From Paraburkholderia atlantica (GTDB lineage: Bacteria > Pseudomonadota > Gammaproteobacteria > Burkholderiales > Burkholderiaceae), in the NCBI RefSeq assembly GCF_009362785.1, contig NZ_WHNQ01000006.1, positions 62,001 to 126,000 on the forward strand: a DNA stretch of 64,000 nucleotides, read 5' to 3'. This document shows, one piece after another, positions 1 through 9,290 of the stretch (positions within the stretch are counted from its first letter, which is position 1; each line of letters begins with the position of its first letter). The notes under the pieces were generated by a model. That model had not been told where the DNA came from. It searched no databases and worked only from the letters and a program-made list of their open reading frames with translations. A program made the position numbers and the translations under genes.

Positions 1-176
1 ATGCCGATCCCGACGAATTGCGCACGGTGCGGCTGATCGCGGACGATCCGGCCACCGTGTTCCGCGTCGAGTGGCAGCGCGCCGATGGCAAGATCGGGCG
101 TCACGAGGGCGGCCCATTCGCGACGGTCGCGTTCATCTCCGACGTCGACATTCCGTGGACCGATGACGAGGACTGA
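1..176 (+). CDS. C-terminal end of an unrecognised protein (truncated by window start)
   Basis: An open frame enters from the left edge and stops with TGA at 174-176, giving the last 58 residues of a longer protein. The fragment is acidic at its end (it finishes DIPWTDDED) and has no motif I can assign. Codon use matches the neighbouring genes. It is convergent with the minus-strand ABC permease gene that ends 47 bases further on. Function unknown. Confidence 0.6.
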   Translation, partial: ADPDELRTVRLIADDPATVFRVEWQRADGKIGRHEGGPFATVAFISDVDIPWTDDED

Positions 177-223
177 GCGCGCGACGATAGCAAACGCGCA
201 TCGCGCCGCCCCGCGCGCTCGGC

Positions 224-1051
224 TTACTTCATCATGCGGCGCCGAAACAGGATCGCCGACACGATAAAGCCGCCGACCGCATAAGCGGCCAGCACGCTCA
301 CATGCAGCGCCGCGTGCTCCATCGGCCGGCCGAGCATCGCCGGGCGCATCAGATCGACCGCGTTGGCGAGCGGCAGCGCGGCGGTCACCGCTTGCGCGGC
401 GCCGGGCAGTTGCGAGATCGGAAAGAACACGCCGGAGAGCAACAGCATCGGCGTGAGCACGAGTGTCTGATAGAACATGAAAAAGTCGTACGACGGCGCG
501 AGCGCCGTCACGATCATCGCGAGGCTCGCGAACGCGAGACCGGCCAGCACGATGACCGGCAGCGCGAGCAGCATCGACGGAAAACTCGCATAGCCGAGCG
601 CGCCCGCTACAAGCATGATCGCCACCCCAGACAACACCGATTTGCTGGCGGCCCACACCACCTCGCCGAGCACGATATCGCCGAGCGTGAGCGGCGTATG
701 CATGATCGCCTCCCACGTGCGCTGCACGTGCATGCGCGAAAAGCCCGAATACATCGACTCGAAGCTCGCCGACATCATCACGCTCGACGCCACCGTGCCC
801 GCCGCGAGGAACGAGATATACGACACGCCGTCGACGTGCCCGACCATTAGCCCGAGCCCGAGGCCGAGGCCGAACAGATAGATCATCGGATCGGCGAGGT
901 TGCCGAACATCGACGCGATCGCGAGCTTCTTCCACACCAGATAGTTGCGGCGCCACACCGCGATCCAGTTCGTGGCGTTGGCGGGGAAGGCGCCGAACGG
1001 CTCTTGCGCCGATGGCGTGCCTTCTTGGGTTTCGTAGGTGCGTGCGTCCAT
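224..1051 (-). CDS. ABC-2 type exporter permease, NodJ-like
   Basis: Inner-membrane permease of 275 residues that partners the ATPase encoded 19 bases upstream. It has about six hydrophobic segments, an LLSGVFFP stretch before a periplasmic loop as in ABC-2 permeases, and a basic C-terminus (RRRMMK). The ATG at 1051 is preferred because family homology starts shortly after it; an upstream in-frame extension would run back into the ATPase gene. Rhizobial NodJ exports lipochitin oligosaccharides with NodI, but related pairs are widespread in non-nodulating Burkholderia, so the substrate here is unknown. No nod genes are nearby, and symbiosis should not be inferred. Confidence 0.85.
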   Translation of the reverse strand: MDARTYETQEGTPSAQEPFGAFPANATNWIAVWRRNYLVWKKLAIASMFGNLADPMIYLFGLGLGLGLMVGHVDGVSYISFLAAGTVASSVMMSASFESMYSGFSRMHVQRTWEAIMHTPLTLGDIVLGEVVWAASKSVLSGVAIMLVAGALGYASFPSMLLALPVIVLAGLAFASLAMIVTALAPSYDFFMFYQTLVLTPMLLLSGVFFPISQLPGAAQAVTAALPLANAVDLMRPAMLGRPMEHAALHVSVLAAYAVGGFIVSAILFRRRMMK

Positions 1052-1070
1052 CAAGTGTCTCGCTGCGGGT

Positions 1071-1985
1071 TCAGTCCTGCATTTCGCGGCCCGTGAGCCG
1101 CAGAAATACATCCTCGAGATTCGCCGGCCGATGCAGATAGCGCAGATCCGCGCGCTGCTTCAGGCGCATATGCACGGGCTGCGCGTCATTCACGTAACAG
1201 AACAGGGTCTCGCCGCTGATCTCGGTGCGCTCGGCGAGCGGGGCGAGTTCGTCGCGCAATGCAAACGGATCGGGACCGTAGATCTCGATCACGTCGCAGC
1301 CGATCTCGGACTCGATCAGCTCGCGCGGCGCACCTTCGGCGATCTTGCGTCCTTCCTCGATCACGCACAGTCGATGACAAAGTCGTTCGGCTTCTTCCAT
1401 GAAGTGCGTGGTCAGCAGGATGGTCTTGCCGCGCGCGAGCAGCGAGCGCAGCCGCTCCCAGATCAGATGGCGCGCCTGCGGGTCGAGACCGGTGGTCGGC
1501 TCGTCCATGATCAGCACGTCGGGATCGTTGATCAGCGCGCGCGCGAGCGTGAGGCGCCGCTTCATGCCGCCGGACAGTTCGCTCACGCGCGCGTCCGCCT
1601 TGTTCTCGAGGCGGGCGAATTCGAGCAGACCCGGAACGGCCGCGCGACACTGGGCGGCGCTCAGGCCGAAATAGCGGCCGAACACGAGCAGATTCTCGCG
1701 CACGGTGAAATCGGGATCGAGGTTGTCGAACTGCGGCACCACGCCCACGCGCGAGCGCGCGAGGCGCGCGCGGCCCGGGATCGACTCGCCGCATAGGCGG
1801 ATCGCGCCGGCGTCGGGGGCCGCGATGCCGAGCAGCATGCGCAGCGTCGTGGTCTTGCCTGCGCCGTTGGGGCCGAGCAGTCCGAAGCATTCGCCGGTGT
1901 TTACATGAAACGACAATCCGTCGACGACGGTTTTTTCGCCGTAGCTTTTCCTGACCTGATGGAATTCGATGGGGGCGGCGGGCAT
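1071..1985 (-). CDS. ABC exporter ATPase, NodI-like (DRA family)
   Basis: Cytoplasmic ATPase of 304 residues that should energise the NodJ-like permease downstream. Walker A is GPNGAGKT at residues 38-45, the signature is LSGGMKRRL near residue 137, and Walker B is VLIMDEP followed by TTGLD. An H-loop [11 protein letters not shown] is also present. The C-terminal 90 residues resemble the extra domain of the drug-resistance ATPase (DRA) family. The ATG at 1985 fits the family N-terminus better than the longer in-frame extension. The two genes probably form a two-gene operon transcribed leftward. Confidence 0.88.
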   Translation of the reverse strand: MPAAPIEFHQVRKSYGEKTVVDGLSFHVNTGECFGLLGPNGAGKTTTLRMLLGIAAPDAGAIRLCGESIPGRARLARSRVGVVPQFDNLDPDFTVRENLLVFGRYFGLSAAQCRAAVPGLLEFARLENKADARVSELSGGMKRRLTLARALINDPDVLIMDEPTTGLDPQARHLIWERLRSLLARGKTILLTTHFMEEAERLCHRLCVIEEGRKIAEGAPRELIESEIGCDVIEIYGPDPFALRDELAPLAERTEISGETLFCYVNDAQPVHMRLKQRADLRYLHRPANLEDVFLRLTGREMQD

Positions 1986-2327
1986 GACTCGAGCGAGGCT
2001 CCGAAGGAAGGCATAACGTACGCGCAAGACACACAACATACCTGCGACGCACGCATTTCGCACGTGAGGCCGCTTATTCTAGGGCATCGGCCACTGATGC
2101 GAGCGGGGGTCCTGGAACGCATAATGCGTGGGCTGCGATGCGTTCGCATACGAAGTTTTGCGGTGCCGCAAACGTGTGCGAATACTGCCTCAGGTGGCCC
2201 AACGCTTGTGCAGACGGCTTCAGCACGCACCGACTATGCACTTAGCGTTTTCCATCCCTTGCAAGCCGAATTGCGGCGCACCATGATTGATTCAGACCGC
2301 GCTTTCCGCGCGAATGGGAGAAGACAG
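1986..2327. other. Divergent intergenic region between nodI-like and usp genes
   Basis: No gene is supported in these 342 bases. They must hold the leftward promoter of the exporter and the rightward promoter of the stress protein. The main structure is a nested inverted repeat at 2143-2182, listed separately. I see no clear FNR/Anr box. Confidence 0.6.
2143..2182. repeat. Nested inverted repeat (hairpin)
   Basis: Outer arms TTCGCATAC (2143-2151) and GTGTGCGAA (2174-2182) pair over nine positions with one G-U. Inside them, TTTGCGG (2157-2163) and CCGCAAA (2166-2172) form a perfect seven-base-pair stem with a two-base loop. No T-tract follows, so this is not an intrinsic terminator. It could be an operator or a leader structure for the usp gene. 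Confidence 0.55.
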
Positions 2328-2795
2328 ATGGCGAGCTACCAGAAAATCCTGTTGTGCTACGACGGCTCGCGCGAAGGCCGCAAAGCCCTGCGTTGCGGCG
2401 CCGATCTGGCATTGGACCTGAAGGCGGAAACGCATCTGCTGTCGGTCGTCGACATGCGTTCCAGCATCGCGCAAAGCGCGGGCTTATTGACCGATGTAGC
2501 GTGCGGAAGTTTCGAAAAAACGGCCCGCGAGATTCTGCAGGAGGGCGTGAACTGGCTGACCGAGCGAGGCGTGAACGCGCAGGGGCATTTCGCGTTCGGT
2601 CATCCGATCGACGAGATCGCCAATCTTGCCAACGAGTTGCACGTCGACCTCGTGGTGGTGGGTCATCGCTGCCGGACTGGTTTGTCGCGGTGGTGGATGG
2701 GAGCGGGCAATACGCCGCTGCTGGACCGCGTGTCGTGCAGCATTCTGGTGGCGTGCTCGTCGGCGCAGGAGCAGCAGCAGGCGGCTGCGGCGTAA
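2328..2795 (+). CDS. Universal stress protein (UspA family)
   Basis: Single-domain UspA protein of 155 residues, cytoplasmic and probably dimeric. It begins with the typical KILLCYDGS strand-loop and has DLVVVGHR followed by a G-x-G-x9-x(S) type nucleotide-binding loop (VGHRCRTGLSRWWMGAG), then the closing strand SCSILVAC. The loop is less canonical than G-2x-G-9x-G-S/T, so ATP binding is likely but not certain. The ATG at 2328 has a good GGGAGAAG ribosome site; an in-frame ATG at 2283 lacks one. The last residues are Gln/Ala rich. Regulation is not evident from the sequence. Confidence 0.9.
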   Translation: MASYQKILLCYDGSREGRKALRCGADLALDLKAETHLLSVVDMRSSIAQSAGLLTDVACGSFEKTAREILQEGVNWLTERGVNAQGHFAFGHPIDEIANLANELHVDLVVVGHRCRTGLSRWWMGAGNTPLLDRVSCSILVACSSAQEQQQAAAA

Positions 2796-2812
2796 TTCGC
2801 ACAACCCTGTCA

Positions 2813-2840
2813 CGCGGCTGGCCGCAATGGCCAGCCCGCG
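2813..2840. terminator. Hairpin between convergent usp and DUF2939 genes
   Basis: CTGGCC and GGCCAG sit around a GCAAT loop, extended by CGCGG/CCCGCG with one bulge, giving an 11-pair stem. It lies between two convergent genes but has no T-run on either strand, so it is at best a weak bidirectional terminator or an RNA 3'-end stabiliser. Confidence 0.4.
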
Positions 2841-2866
2841 CATCCCTTCAGTTCACGGCTTGAACC

Positions 2867-3475
2867 TCACTCGTTCAGATTGATGGCCGCGAGTTTCCAC
2901 GTGACCAGACCTTCACGACGAAAGATCGCCGAATAGTTCGCGTTGCCTTCGCCGCGCCGGTACGTGACAACGAACTCGTTGAGACTGCGATAGCCGGCCG
3001 TGCTTTGACGCCCGGGGGGCGGCGCGCTTGCCTGAGTGGTGGTGTCGCCCGCGGCTGGTGCTCCGCCGCCCGCGGCTGGCGGCGCGGACGGTTGTTCGCC
3101 CGGGGTGCCACGCGGCGGCATGCCGTTCAGCAGTGCCGCGACGCCGTCGGGTGTCGCATAGGCATCGACGAGCGGGCCGATCAGTGTCACGCCGATCACC
3201 GCGCCGATCGTGGCCATCTTGTTGCCGGCATCCGCCTCGAGTCGGCGTGTCAGCATGGCGCCCACCTGCTGCTTCAGGCTATCGCGTAGCGCGGGGAAGT
3301 CGACGTACTGATTGACGGTTTGCGCGTCGCGCGCGTCTGCCGCGCGTTTGAGATTGTTCACCGCGAGATACGGTGACGCGTAAATAAACCCCAGCGCGGC
3401 AATCACGATCACCACGATCAGCGTGATCAGCAGCGGCCGGGTGGCGCTGCCCTGTGTGCGTTTCGGAATTGTCAT
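2867..3475 (-). CDS. DUF2939 family membrane-anchored protein
   Basis: Protein of 202 residues with a short basic N-terminus (residues 1-13), one hydrophobic segment at about residues 14-33, and an exported domain resembling DUF2939. That domain starts SPYLAVNNLKRA and contains YVDFPALRDSLKQQV, which are typical of the family. A Pro/Gly/Ala-rich linker at about residues 119-160 separates it from a C-terminal part with TYRRGEGNANYSAIFRREG. It is probably anchored in the inner membrane with the bulk in the periplasm. The molecular role of the family is unknown. Confidence 0.8.
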   Translation of the reverse strand: MTIPKRTQGSATRPLLITLIVVIVIAALGFIYASPYLAVNNLKRAADARDAQTVNQYVDFPALRDSLKQQVGAMLTRRLEADAGNKMATIGAVIGVTLIGPLVDAYATPDGVAALLNGMPPRGTPGEQPSAPPAAGGGAPAAGDTTTQASAPPPGRQSTAGYRSLNEFVVTYRRGEGNANYSAIFRREGLVTWKLAAINLNE

Positions 3476-3593
3476 CGATGGGACTCCACGTCAGTGATGA
3501 TCTAACGTCGACCACGGCGAGGTCGAAACGATCCCATCCCACGCGAATCTCTGAACATCCGAAGTGCTTATTGCATGCGTGCTCAGGAATCGC

Positions 3594-3938
3594 TCAGGCT
3601 TCGAACACCGCGCCGTGCACGTTGGCTTCGTCGGCTATGCAACGATCGATCATACGGCATACGGCGTCGACCGTGCCGACCATGATCAGTCGCGACGGAC
3701 CATGATAGACCCGCACCGGAGCGCGGCGCGCGGGCTCCGCGATATTCAGCGCCGAATTCAGCGATACGCGCGCAAACGCCGGCAACGACGACGGCAGACC
3801 GCAAGCTTCGGCAGGCACGTCGAACAGCGACGGCGTGCGCGCCGAGGACACCTCGATCGGCGCGCAAGGCGTGAGCTTGCGCAGATGGCGCAGACGGCCG
3901 AACTGGCGAAAAGGCAGCAGGCGGGCAAGGCGTTCCAT
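3594..3938 (-). CDS. Small unknown protein downstream of lexA
   Basis: Predicted protein of 114 residues that I do not recognise. The start at 3938 is supported by a strong GGAGAG site eight bases upstream; the longer in-frame reading lacks one. The N-terminus is basic and Arg/Leu rich (MERLARLLPFRQFGRLRHLRK), and the C-terminal half reads as an ordinary globular sequence. It lies 102 bases behind lexA on the same strand and could share the SOS-controlled transcript. That position recalls small LexA-linked inhibitors such as SulA, but I see no sequence proof of that. Confidence 0.6.
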   Translation of the reverse strand: MERLARLLPFRQFGRLRHLRKLTPCAPIEVSSARTPSLFDVPAEACGLPSSLPAFARVSLNSALNIAEPARRAPVRVYHGPSRLIMVGTVDAVCRMIDRCIADEANVHGAVFEA

Positions 3939-4040
3939 GAGTCTCTCCAGACGATGCGGCTTAAATGCGCGGCGTAATGCGGGCGTAAATGCGGCTTGGG
4001 TCGGACACACCGGCGCGAGCGTTCCGGCGACAGCGAAAAA

Positions 4041-4691
4041 TCAGAACTCGCTGGGGCGAATCAGTCCGACCGCGATCCCTTCGAGCGCGAAATCCGCGCT
4101 GCCGGTTTCCACGAAGATGTTGTCGTAGTCGGGGTTTTCGGCGATCAGCTCGATGCCGTTCGGCCGGCGCTTCAGACGCTTGACCGTCACGTCGTCGCCA
4201 AGCCGCGCAATGATGATCTGGCCGTCTTTCGCCTCGCTGCGCTTTTGCACCGCGAGCAGGTCGCCGTCGAGAATGCCCGCGTCGCGCATCGACAGGCCGC
4301 GCACCTTCAGCAGGTAGTCGGGCTTGCTCGAGAAGAGCGCCGGGTCGCACGCGTAGTGCTGCGAGATATGTTCCTGCGCGAGGATCGGGCTACCCGCCGC
4401 AACCCGGCCGATCAGCGGCAGTGACAACTGCATCAGGCCCGCATGCGGCAGCGTGAACTGGTGCGGCGCATCCTCCTGCCCGGACAGCAGGCGGATGCCG
4501 CGCGACGCGCCGGCCGCCAGTTCGATCACGCCCTTGCGCGCCAGCGCGCGCAGATGCTCTTCCGCGGAATTGGCCGAGCTGAAACCGAGCTCGGCGGCAA
4601 TCTCCGCGCGAGTGGGCGGAAAGCCGGTGCGTTCGATCGCGCGGCGGATCAGATCGAAAACCTGCTGCTGTCGTGCGGTGAGTTTTGTCAT
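4041..4691 (-). CDS. lexA: LexA SOS repressor
   Basis: Repressor and self-cleaving protease of the SOS response, 216 residues. The winged-helix DNA-binding domain covers residues 1-70 ([13 protein letters not shown], then the [13 protein letters not shown] recognition region). The cleavage bond is Ala99-Gly100 (RVAAGSP), with catalytic Ser134 (GLSM) and Lys171 (VTVKRLK). ATG at 4691 is preferred over a GTG at 4697, because the GTG overlaps the operator and E. coli LexA aligns from the next residue. Two SOS boxes stand immediately upstream, so the gene is autoregulated. Confidence 0.97.
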   Translation of the reverse strand: MTKLTARQQQVFDLIRRAIERTGFPPTRAEIAAELGFSSANSAEEHLRALARKGVIELAAGASRGIRLLSGQEDAPHQFTLPHAGLMQLSLPLIGRVAAGSPILAQEHISQHYACDPALFSSKPDYLLKVRGLSMRDAGILDGDLLAVQKRSEAKDGQIIIARLGDDVTVKRLKRRPNGIELIAENPDYDNIFVETGSADFALEGIAVGLIRPSEF

Positions 4692-4696
4692 GGCCA

Positions 4697-4712
4697 CTGT
4701 ATGTATGAACAG
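4697..4712 (-). promoter_or_regulatory. LexA operator, proximal SOS box
   Basis: Perfect CTGT-N8-ACAG match (CTGTTCATACATACAG on the minus strand) ending five bases before the lexA ATG. A pair of boxes in front of lexA is the same arrangement as in E. coli. Confidence 0.92.
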
Positions 4713-4716
4713 GTGA

Positions 4717-4732
4717 CTGTATTTTTATACAG
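4717..4732 (-). promoter_or_regulatory. LexA operator, distal SOS box
   Basis: Second perfect match (CTGTATAAAAATACAG on the minus strand), four bases from the first box. Its TATAAA core may double as the lexA -10 element, so bound LexA would block RNA polymerase directly. Confidence 0.93.
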
Positions 4733-5002
4733 TATTCGGCGCATTTCAAGCTTTACTTTAAGTTCGACGCAAGGGGCGCGCTGGGGCGTCGTTTATCGGC
4801 GACATGGCGGCGATTTCGGCGTCTGAACAGCCGGCGCGTCTGCCGTTACCACTTTTGGGCATTAAAACATGAAGAAACATTATTTTTAATGATGAAAGGC
4901 CTTCGATAGACTGGCCCCCGGGTTGGCGCTCATGTGCACGTGACCGCGACGCAAAACGACACCGGACGCTCAACAGCGGACATCACGCGGAGAAAAACTG
5001 AA
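4733..5002. other. Divergent lexA-sbp control region
   Basis: No gene is supported. The lexA-proximal part is GC-rich. The stretch from about 4855 to 4910 is AT-rich, unlike its surroundings, and holds an inverted repeat just ahead of the sbp gene, listed separately. Confidence 0.6.
4860..4891 (+). promoter_or_regulatory. Candidate CysB activation site upstream of sbp
   Basis: Perfect eight-base inverted repeat CATTAAAA (4860-4867) / TTTTAATG (4884-4891) in an AT-rich patch. A weak promoter can be placed with -35 TTTTAA at 4884-4889 and -10 TAGACT at 4907-4912, spacing 17. The poor -35, overlapped by the right arm, would suit an activator-dependent promoter. CysB is the obvious candidate because cysB ends this gene cluster, but CysB sites are loosely conserved. 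Confidence 0.45.
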
Positions 5003-6049
5003 ATGAACCATCGGCATACGGGGCTTGCGGCTCGAACCAAAAAACTGATCACGGCGCTTGCCGTCGGCGCGGCGGGTACGCTCGGCATGTTGGGCGCTAG
5101 CGGTGTCGCGCACGCCGACACCACGATTCTGAACGTGTCCTACGATCCGACGCGCGAGCTGTATCAGGACATCAATCAGGCATTCGGCAAGGAATGGAAG
5201 GCCAAGACCGGCGAAGCCGTCACCTTCAAGCAGTCTCACGGCGGCTCGGGCGCGCAGGCTCGCTCCGTGGTCGACGGTCTGCAGGCCGACGTCGTGACGC
5301 TCGCGCTCGCATATGACATCGACGCCATCGCGAACAAGGGGCTCGTCGACAAGAACTGGCAGAAGCGTCTGCCGGACAACGCCTCGCCGTACACGTCGAC
5401 GATCGTGTTCCTCGTGCGCAAGGGCAACCCGAAGCACATCAAGGATTGGGACGATCTGGTGAAGCCGGGCGTGTCGATCGTGACGCCGAATCCGAAGACC
5501 TCCGGCGGCGCGCGCTGGAACTACCTGGCCGCGTGGGCGTACGCCGCGCATCAGCCGGGCGGCAACGATCAGAAGGCCAAGGAGTTCGTCGGCAAGCTGT
5601 ACAAGAACGCCGGCGTGCTCGATTCGGGCGCGCGCGGCGCGACCACCAGCTTCGTGCAGCGCGATATCGGCGACGTGCTGATCGCGTGGGAAAACGAGGC
5701 ATTCCTGTCGGTGAAGGAGTTCGGTCCGGATAAGTTCGAGATCGTGGTGCCGTCGGTGAGCATCCTGGCCGAGCCGCCGGTCGCGGTGGTCGACAAGGTC
5801 GTCGACAAACACGGCACGCGCAAGCTGGCCGACGCGTATCTGAACTTCCTGTATAGCGAGGAAGGCCAGGAGATCGCCGCGCGCAATTTCTATCGTCCGC
5901 GTTCGAACAAGGTGCCGGCCGATCTGACCGCGAAGTTTCCGAAGCTGAAGCTCTACACGATCGACGATTCGTTCGGCGGCTGGACCAACGCGCAGAAGAC
6001 CCATTTCGCGGACGGCGGCGTGTTCGATTCGATTTATCAGCCGCAGTAA
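5003..6049 (+). CDS. sbp: Periplasmic sulfate-binding protein
   Basis: Binding protein of 348 residues for sulfate (and possibly thiosulfate), delivering to CysTWA. Residues 1-38 form a Sec signal peptide ending AHA before DTT. The mature part follows E. coli Sbp closely, with [23 protein letters not shown] (sulfate-binding loop), [22 protein letters not shown] and [12 protein letters not shown]. The ATG at 5003 has a GGAG site and directly precedes the signal peptide. It is the first gene of the sulfate operon, and a hairpin lies between it and cysT. Confidence 0.95.
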   Translation: MNHRHTGLAARTKKLITALAVGAAGTLGMLGASGVAHADTTILNVSYDPTRELYQDINQAFGKEWKAKTGEAVTFKQSHGGSGAQARSVVDGLQADVVTLALAYDIDAIANKGLVDKNWQKRLPDNASPYTSTIVFLVRKGNPKHIKDWDDLVKPGVSIVTPNPKTSGGARWNYLAAWAYAAHQPGGNDQKAKEFVGKLYKNAGVLDSGARGATTSFVQRDIGDVLIAWENEAFLSVKEFGPDKFEIVVPSVSILAEPPVAVVDKVVDKHGTRKLADAYLNFLYSEEGQEIAARNFYRPRSNKVPADLTAKFPKLKLYTIDDSFGGWTNAQKTHFADGGVFDSIYQPQ

Positions 6050-6079
6050 GAACCACCGCCTGAATCACGGGCATAGGCA

Positions 6080-6106
6080 AAAGGGCGCGCCCAATGGGCG
6101 CGCTTT
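6080..6106 (+). terminator. Hairpin between sbp and cysT (attenuator or partial terminator)
   Basis: GCGCGCCC and GGGCGCGC flank an AAT loop (eight pairs, extended by two G-U and one A-U pair), followed by only TTT. It could lower expression of cysT relative to sbp or protect the sbp message, as is common after binding-protein genes of ABC importers. Confidence 0.6.
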
Positions 6107-6209
6107 CGGCTAACCGGGGTCCGGTGGCCAGCAAGGCGGGAATACCGCAGTACCGCAACACAGCAAAACGAACCACCGCGCGAGCAGCAACCATGAACGA
6201 GTATCCAGC

Positions 6210-7106
6210 ATGACCACGTTGACCTTCCGCAAGCCGAGCGCATTGCCCGGCTTTGGCCTGACACTCGGCATCACGGTGGCTTATTTGAGCCTCGTGGTGC
6301 TGATTCCATTGGCGGCGACCTTTCTGAAAACCGCGACGCTCGACTGGGACCAGTTCGTGCGCGCGGTCACGTCGCCGCGCGTACTCGCGTCCTATCGGCT
6401 GACGTTCTTCTCAGCGCTCGGCGGCGCGCTGATCAACGCGGTGTTCGGCTTTCTCGTCGCGTGGGTGCTGGTGCGCTACACGTTTCCGTTCAAGCGCATC
6501 GTCGATGCGGTCGTCGATCTGCCGTTCGCGCTGCCTACTTCGGTCGCGGGCATCTCGCTCGCCGCCGTGTATGCGGGCAACGGCTGGATCGGCCAGTTCC
6601 TCGTGCCGCTCGGCATCAAGATCGCGTTCACGCCGGCCGGCGTGCTGGTCGCGCTGACCTTCATCGGGCTGCCGTTCGTCGTGCGCACGGTGCAGCCGGT
6701 GCTCGAGGAGTTCGAGCGCGAGCAGGAGGAGGCGGCGGCGTGCCTCGGCGCGTCGCGCTGGCTGACGTTTCGCCGCGTCGTGCTGCCGGCCGTGTTCCCG
6801 GCGCTGCTGACCGGCTTCGCGCTCGCGTTCGCGCGCGCGCTCGGCGAATACGGCTCGGTGATCTTCATCGCGGGGAACGTGCCGATGAAGTCGGAGATCA
6901 CGTCGCTTCTGATCATCACGAAGCTCGAACAATACGACTACGCGGGCGCGACGGCGCTCGCGGTCGTGATGCTGGTCGTGTCGTTCCTGATGCTGCTGCT
7001 GATCAACACGCTGCAGTGGTGGCTGCAGCGGCGCACGAGCCGCGGCAATGCCGGTCCGGCGCCAGCGGCGACGAGCGTCGCGGCAATCGGTGGAGGTGTG
7101 CAATGA
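6210..7106 (+). CDS. cysT: Sulfate ABC transporter permease CysT (CysU)
   Basis: Inner-membrane permease of 298 residues, one of two forming the sulfate channel with CysW. It shows about six hydrophobic segments and the binding-protein-dependent permease EAA loop ([27 protein letters not shown]), which contacts the CysA ATPase. [15 protein letters not shown] is a well-conserved CysT stretch. Its TGA overlaps the ATG of cysW, so the two are translationally coupled. An upstream ATG at 6193 is in a different frame and closes after a few codons. Confidence 0.95.
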   Translation: MTTLTFRKPSALPGFGLTLGITVAYLSLVVLIPLAATFLKTATLDWDQFVRAVTSPRVLASYRLTFFSALGGALINAVFGFLVAWVLVRYTFPFKRIVDAVVDLPFALPTSVAGISLAAVYAGNGWIGQFLVPLGIKIAFTPAGVLVALTFIGLPFVVRTVQPVLEEFEREQEEAAACLGASRWLTFRRVVLPAVFPALLTGFALAFARALGEYGSVIFIAGNVPMKSEITSLLIITKLEQYDYAGATALAVVMLVVSFLMLLLINTLQWWLQRRTSRGNAGPAPAATSVAAIGGGVQ

Positions 7107-8107
7107 GCCGCGTTCCGACCAACCCGGCGAGCGTCGCGCGTCGCCCCGATCCGGTCAGTGAGTCGCCCGTCGTGCGCTGGCTGCTGATTGGCGTCGCACT
7201 GCTGTTTCTGACGCTGTTCCTCGTCGTGCCGCTCGCCGCGGTGTTCTATCAGGCACTGAACAAGGGGCTGCGTTTTTACTTCGAAGCGCTCGCCGATCCG
7301 GATGCGCTGTCGGCGATCAAGCTGACGCTGCTCACCGCGGCGATCGCGGTGCCGCTGAACCTCGTATTCGGCCTCGCGGCGTCGTGGTGTATCGCGAAGT
7401 TCGAGTTCCGTGGCAAGGCACTGCTGACCACGCTGATCGACCTGCCGTTTTCGGTGTCGCCGGTGATCTCCGGTCTGATCTACGTGCTGATGTTCGGCGC
7501 GCAGGGCTGGTTCGGCCCGTGGCTCGAAGACCGCAACGTGCAGATCATTTTCGCGGTGCCGGGCATCGTGCTCGCGACGATCTTCGTCACGTTCCCGTTC
7601 GTCGCGCGCGAGCTGATTCCGCTGATGCAGGCGCAGGGCAACGACGAGGAAGAAGCCGCGCACGTGCTCGGCGCATCGGGCTGGCAGACGTTCCGTCGTG
7701 TGACGCTGCCGAACGTCAAGTGGGGCCTGCTGTACGGCGTGATTCTGTGCAATGCGCGGGCGATGGGCGAGTTCGGCGCGGTGTCGGTGGTGTCCGGCCA
7801 TATTCGCGGGCAGACGGACACGATGCCGCTGCACGTCGAAATCCTCTACAACGAGTACAACTTCTCGGCCGCGTTCGCCGTGGCCTCGCTGCTCGCGCTG
7901 CTGGCGCTGGTCACGCTGGGGCTCAAGCTGCTGGCCGAGCGCCATATGTCGGCGGAACTGTCTGCGGCGCGTGAGGTGCCCGCGCATGCGGGGCCGGCGC
8001 CGGCCGATGCATCACAGGCCAATAGCGCGCAGTCCGCTTCTCGTTCGTTTTTCGTCAACGCCACGCCTGCGTCGCAGCGACATCCGCTCAAGCAAGGAGA
8101 GCTGTAA
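7103..8107 (+). CDS. cysW: Sulfate ABC transporter permease CysW
   Basis: Second permease of the sulfate importer, 334 residues, slightly longer than E. coli CysW because of an Ala-rich C-terminal tail after about residue 290. It has multiple membrane segments, the conserved [17 protein letters not shown] and an EAA loop ([21 protein letters not shown]). It starts with an ATG overlapping the cysT stop, with a GGAGG site just upstream. Its stop is directly abutted by the cysA start. Confidence 0.95.
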   Translation: MSRVPTNPASVARRPDPVSESPVVRWLLIGVALLFLTLFLVVPLAAVFYQALNKGLRFYFEALADPDALSAIKLTLLTAAIAVPLNLVFGLAASWCIAKFEFRGKALLTTLIDLPFSVSPVISGLIYVLMFGAQGWFGPWLEDRNVQIIFAVPGIVLATIFVTFPFVARELIPLMQAQGNDEEEAAHVLGASGWQTFRRVTLPNVKWGLLYGVILCNARAMGEFGAVSVVSGHIRGQTDTMPLHVEILYNEYNFSAAFAVASLLALLALVTLGLKLLAERHMSAELSAAREVPAHAGPAPADASQANSAQSASRSFFVNATPASQRHPLKQGEL

Positions 8108-9166
8108 ATGGGTATCACCGTTCGTAACCTGCAAAAGCGCTTCGGCGATTTCGTCGCGCTCGACAACGTGTCGCTCGACTTTCCGCCGGGCGAACTCGTC
8201 GCGCTGCTCGGGCCATCGGGTTGCGGCAAGACGACCTTGCTGCGTGTGATCGCCGGCCTCGAATACGCGGACGGCGGCCAGGTCGAGCTGCTAGGCCAGG
8301 ACGTCGCGGCGGTCGGCGCGCGCGAGCGTGAGGTGGGCTTCGTGTTTCAGCATTACGCGCTGTTCCGTCATATGACGGTGTTCGAGAACGTCGCGTTCGG
8401 CCTGCGCGTAAAGCCGCGCAAGGAACGTCCGTCGGAGAAGGTGATTCGCGAGAAGGTGCATGAACTGCTGAAGCTTGTGCAGCTCGATTGGCTCGCGCAA
8501 CGCTATCCGTCTGAGCTGTCCGGTGGTCAGCGGCAACGCATTGCGCTCGCGCGCGCGTTGGCCGTCGAGCCGAAGGTGCTGCTGCTCGACGAGCCGTTCG
8601 GCGCGCTCGACGCGAAGGTGCGCAAGGAACTGCGCAGCTGGCTGCGCCGTTTGCATGACGATCTGCATATCTCGACGATCTTCGTCACGCACGATCAGGA
8701 AGAAGCGCTCGAAGTAGCCGATCGCATCGTCGTGCTCAATCGCGGGCATGTCGAGCAGGTGGGCAGCCCGCAGGACGTGTACGACCATCCGCAGACGCCG
8801 TTCGTGTACGAGTTTCTCGGCGCGGCGAACCGTCTGCACGGCAACGTCGATGCGCAAGGTTTCGTCGTCGATGGCGCCGCGCTGCCGGTCTCCATTTCGG
8901 CGGGTTTCAGTGGCCCCGCGTTCGCCTATGTGCGGCCGCATGACCTGCAGTTGTATCCGCAGGCGGCCGGGCATCGCGACGGCATCGTCGTCGACGTGCG
9001 GCGCGTGGTGACGCTCGGCGGCTCGGTGCGCGTCGAACTCGCGGGTCGCGAGGGCAATCTGCTCGAAGCCGAACTCGATCGCGAAACGTGGCGCGATCTG
9101 CAACTCGCGGTCGGCGACGGCGTGACCGCGGTGCCTCGCGCGCTGCGGGTGTTTCCGGCGCAGTGA
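8108..9166 (+). CDS. cysA: Sulfate/thiosulfate ABC transporter ATPase CysA
   Basis: ATPase of 352 residues that drives CysT/CysW. Walker [12 protein letters not shown] begins near residue 36, the Q-loop is [12 protein letters not shown], the signature is [15 protein letters not shown], Walker B is [12 protein letters not shown], and the H-loop is [11 protein letters not shown]. Residues 240-352 form a TOBE-like regulatory domain ([13 protein letters not shown]). The start codon follows the cysW stop without a gap. cysB starts 124 bases downstream, a link also seen in other Burkholderiaceae. Confidence 0.96.
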   Translation: MGITVRNLQKRFGDFVALDNVSLDFPPGELVALLGPSGCGKTTLLRVIAGLEYADGGQVELLGQDVAAVGAREREVGFVFQHYALFRHMTVFENVAFGLRVKPRKERPSEKVIREKVHELLKLVQLDWLAQRYPSELSGGQRQRIALARALAVEPKVLLLDEPFGALDAKVRKELRSWLRRLHDDLHISTIFVTHDQEEALEVADRIVVLNRGHVEQVGSPQDVYDHPQTPFVYEFLGAANRLHGNVDAQGFVVDGAALPVSISAGFSGPAFAYVRPHDLQLYPQAAGHRDGIVVDVRRVVTLGGSVRVELAGREGNLLEAELDRETWRDLQLAVGDGVTAVPRALRVFPAQ

Positions 9167-9290
9167 GAGGGCAGCGCCGCGGTGTGGCGCTCGAACCGGA
9201 AGAAAAACGTATCAGCCGTCGCACCGAGTGGTCCCATTTGGCGTTCGGCGGCTCTAATAACTCAACTCTGGCAGAACCGGAGACCCAACG

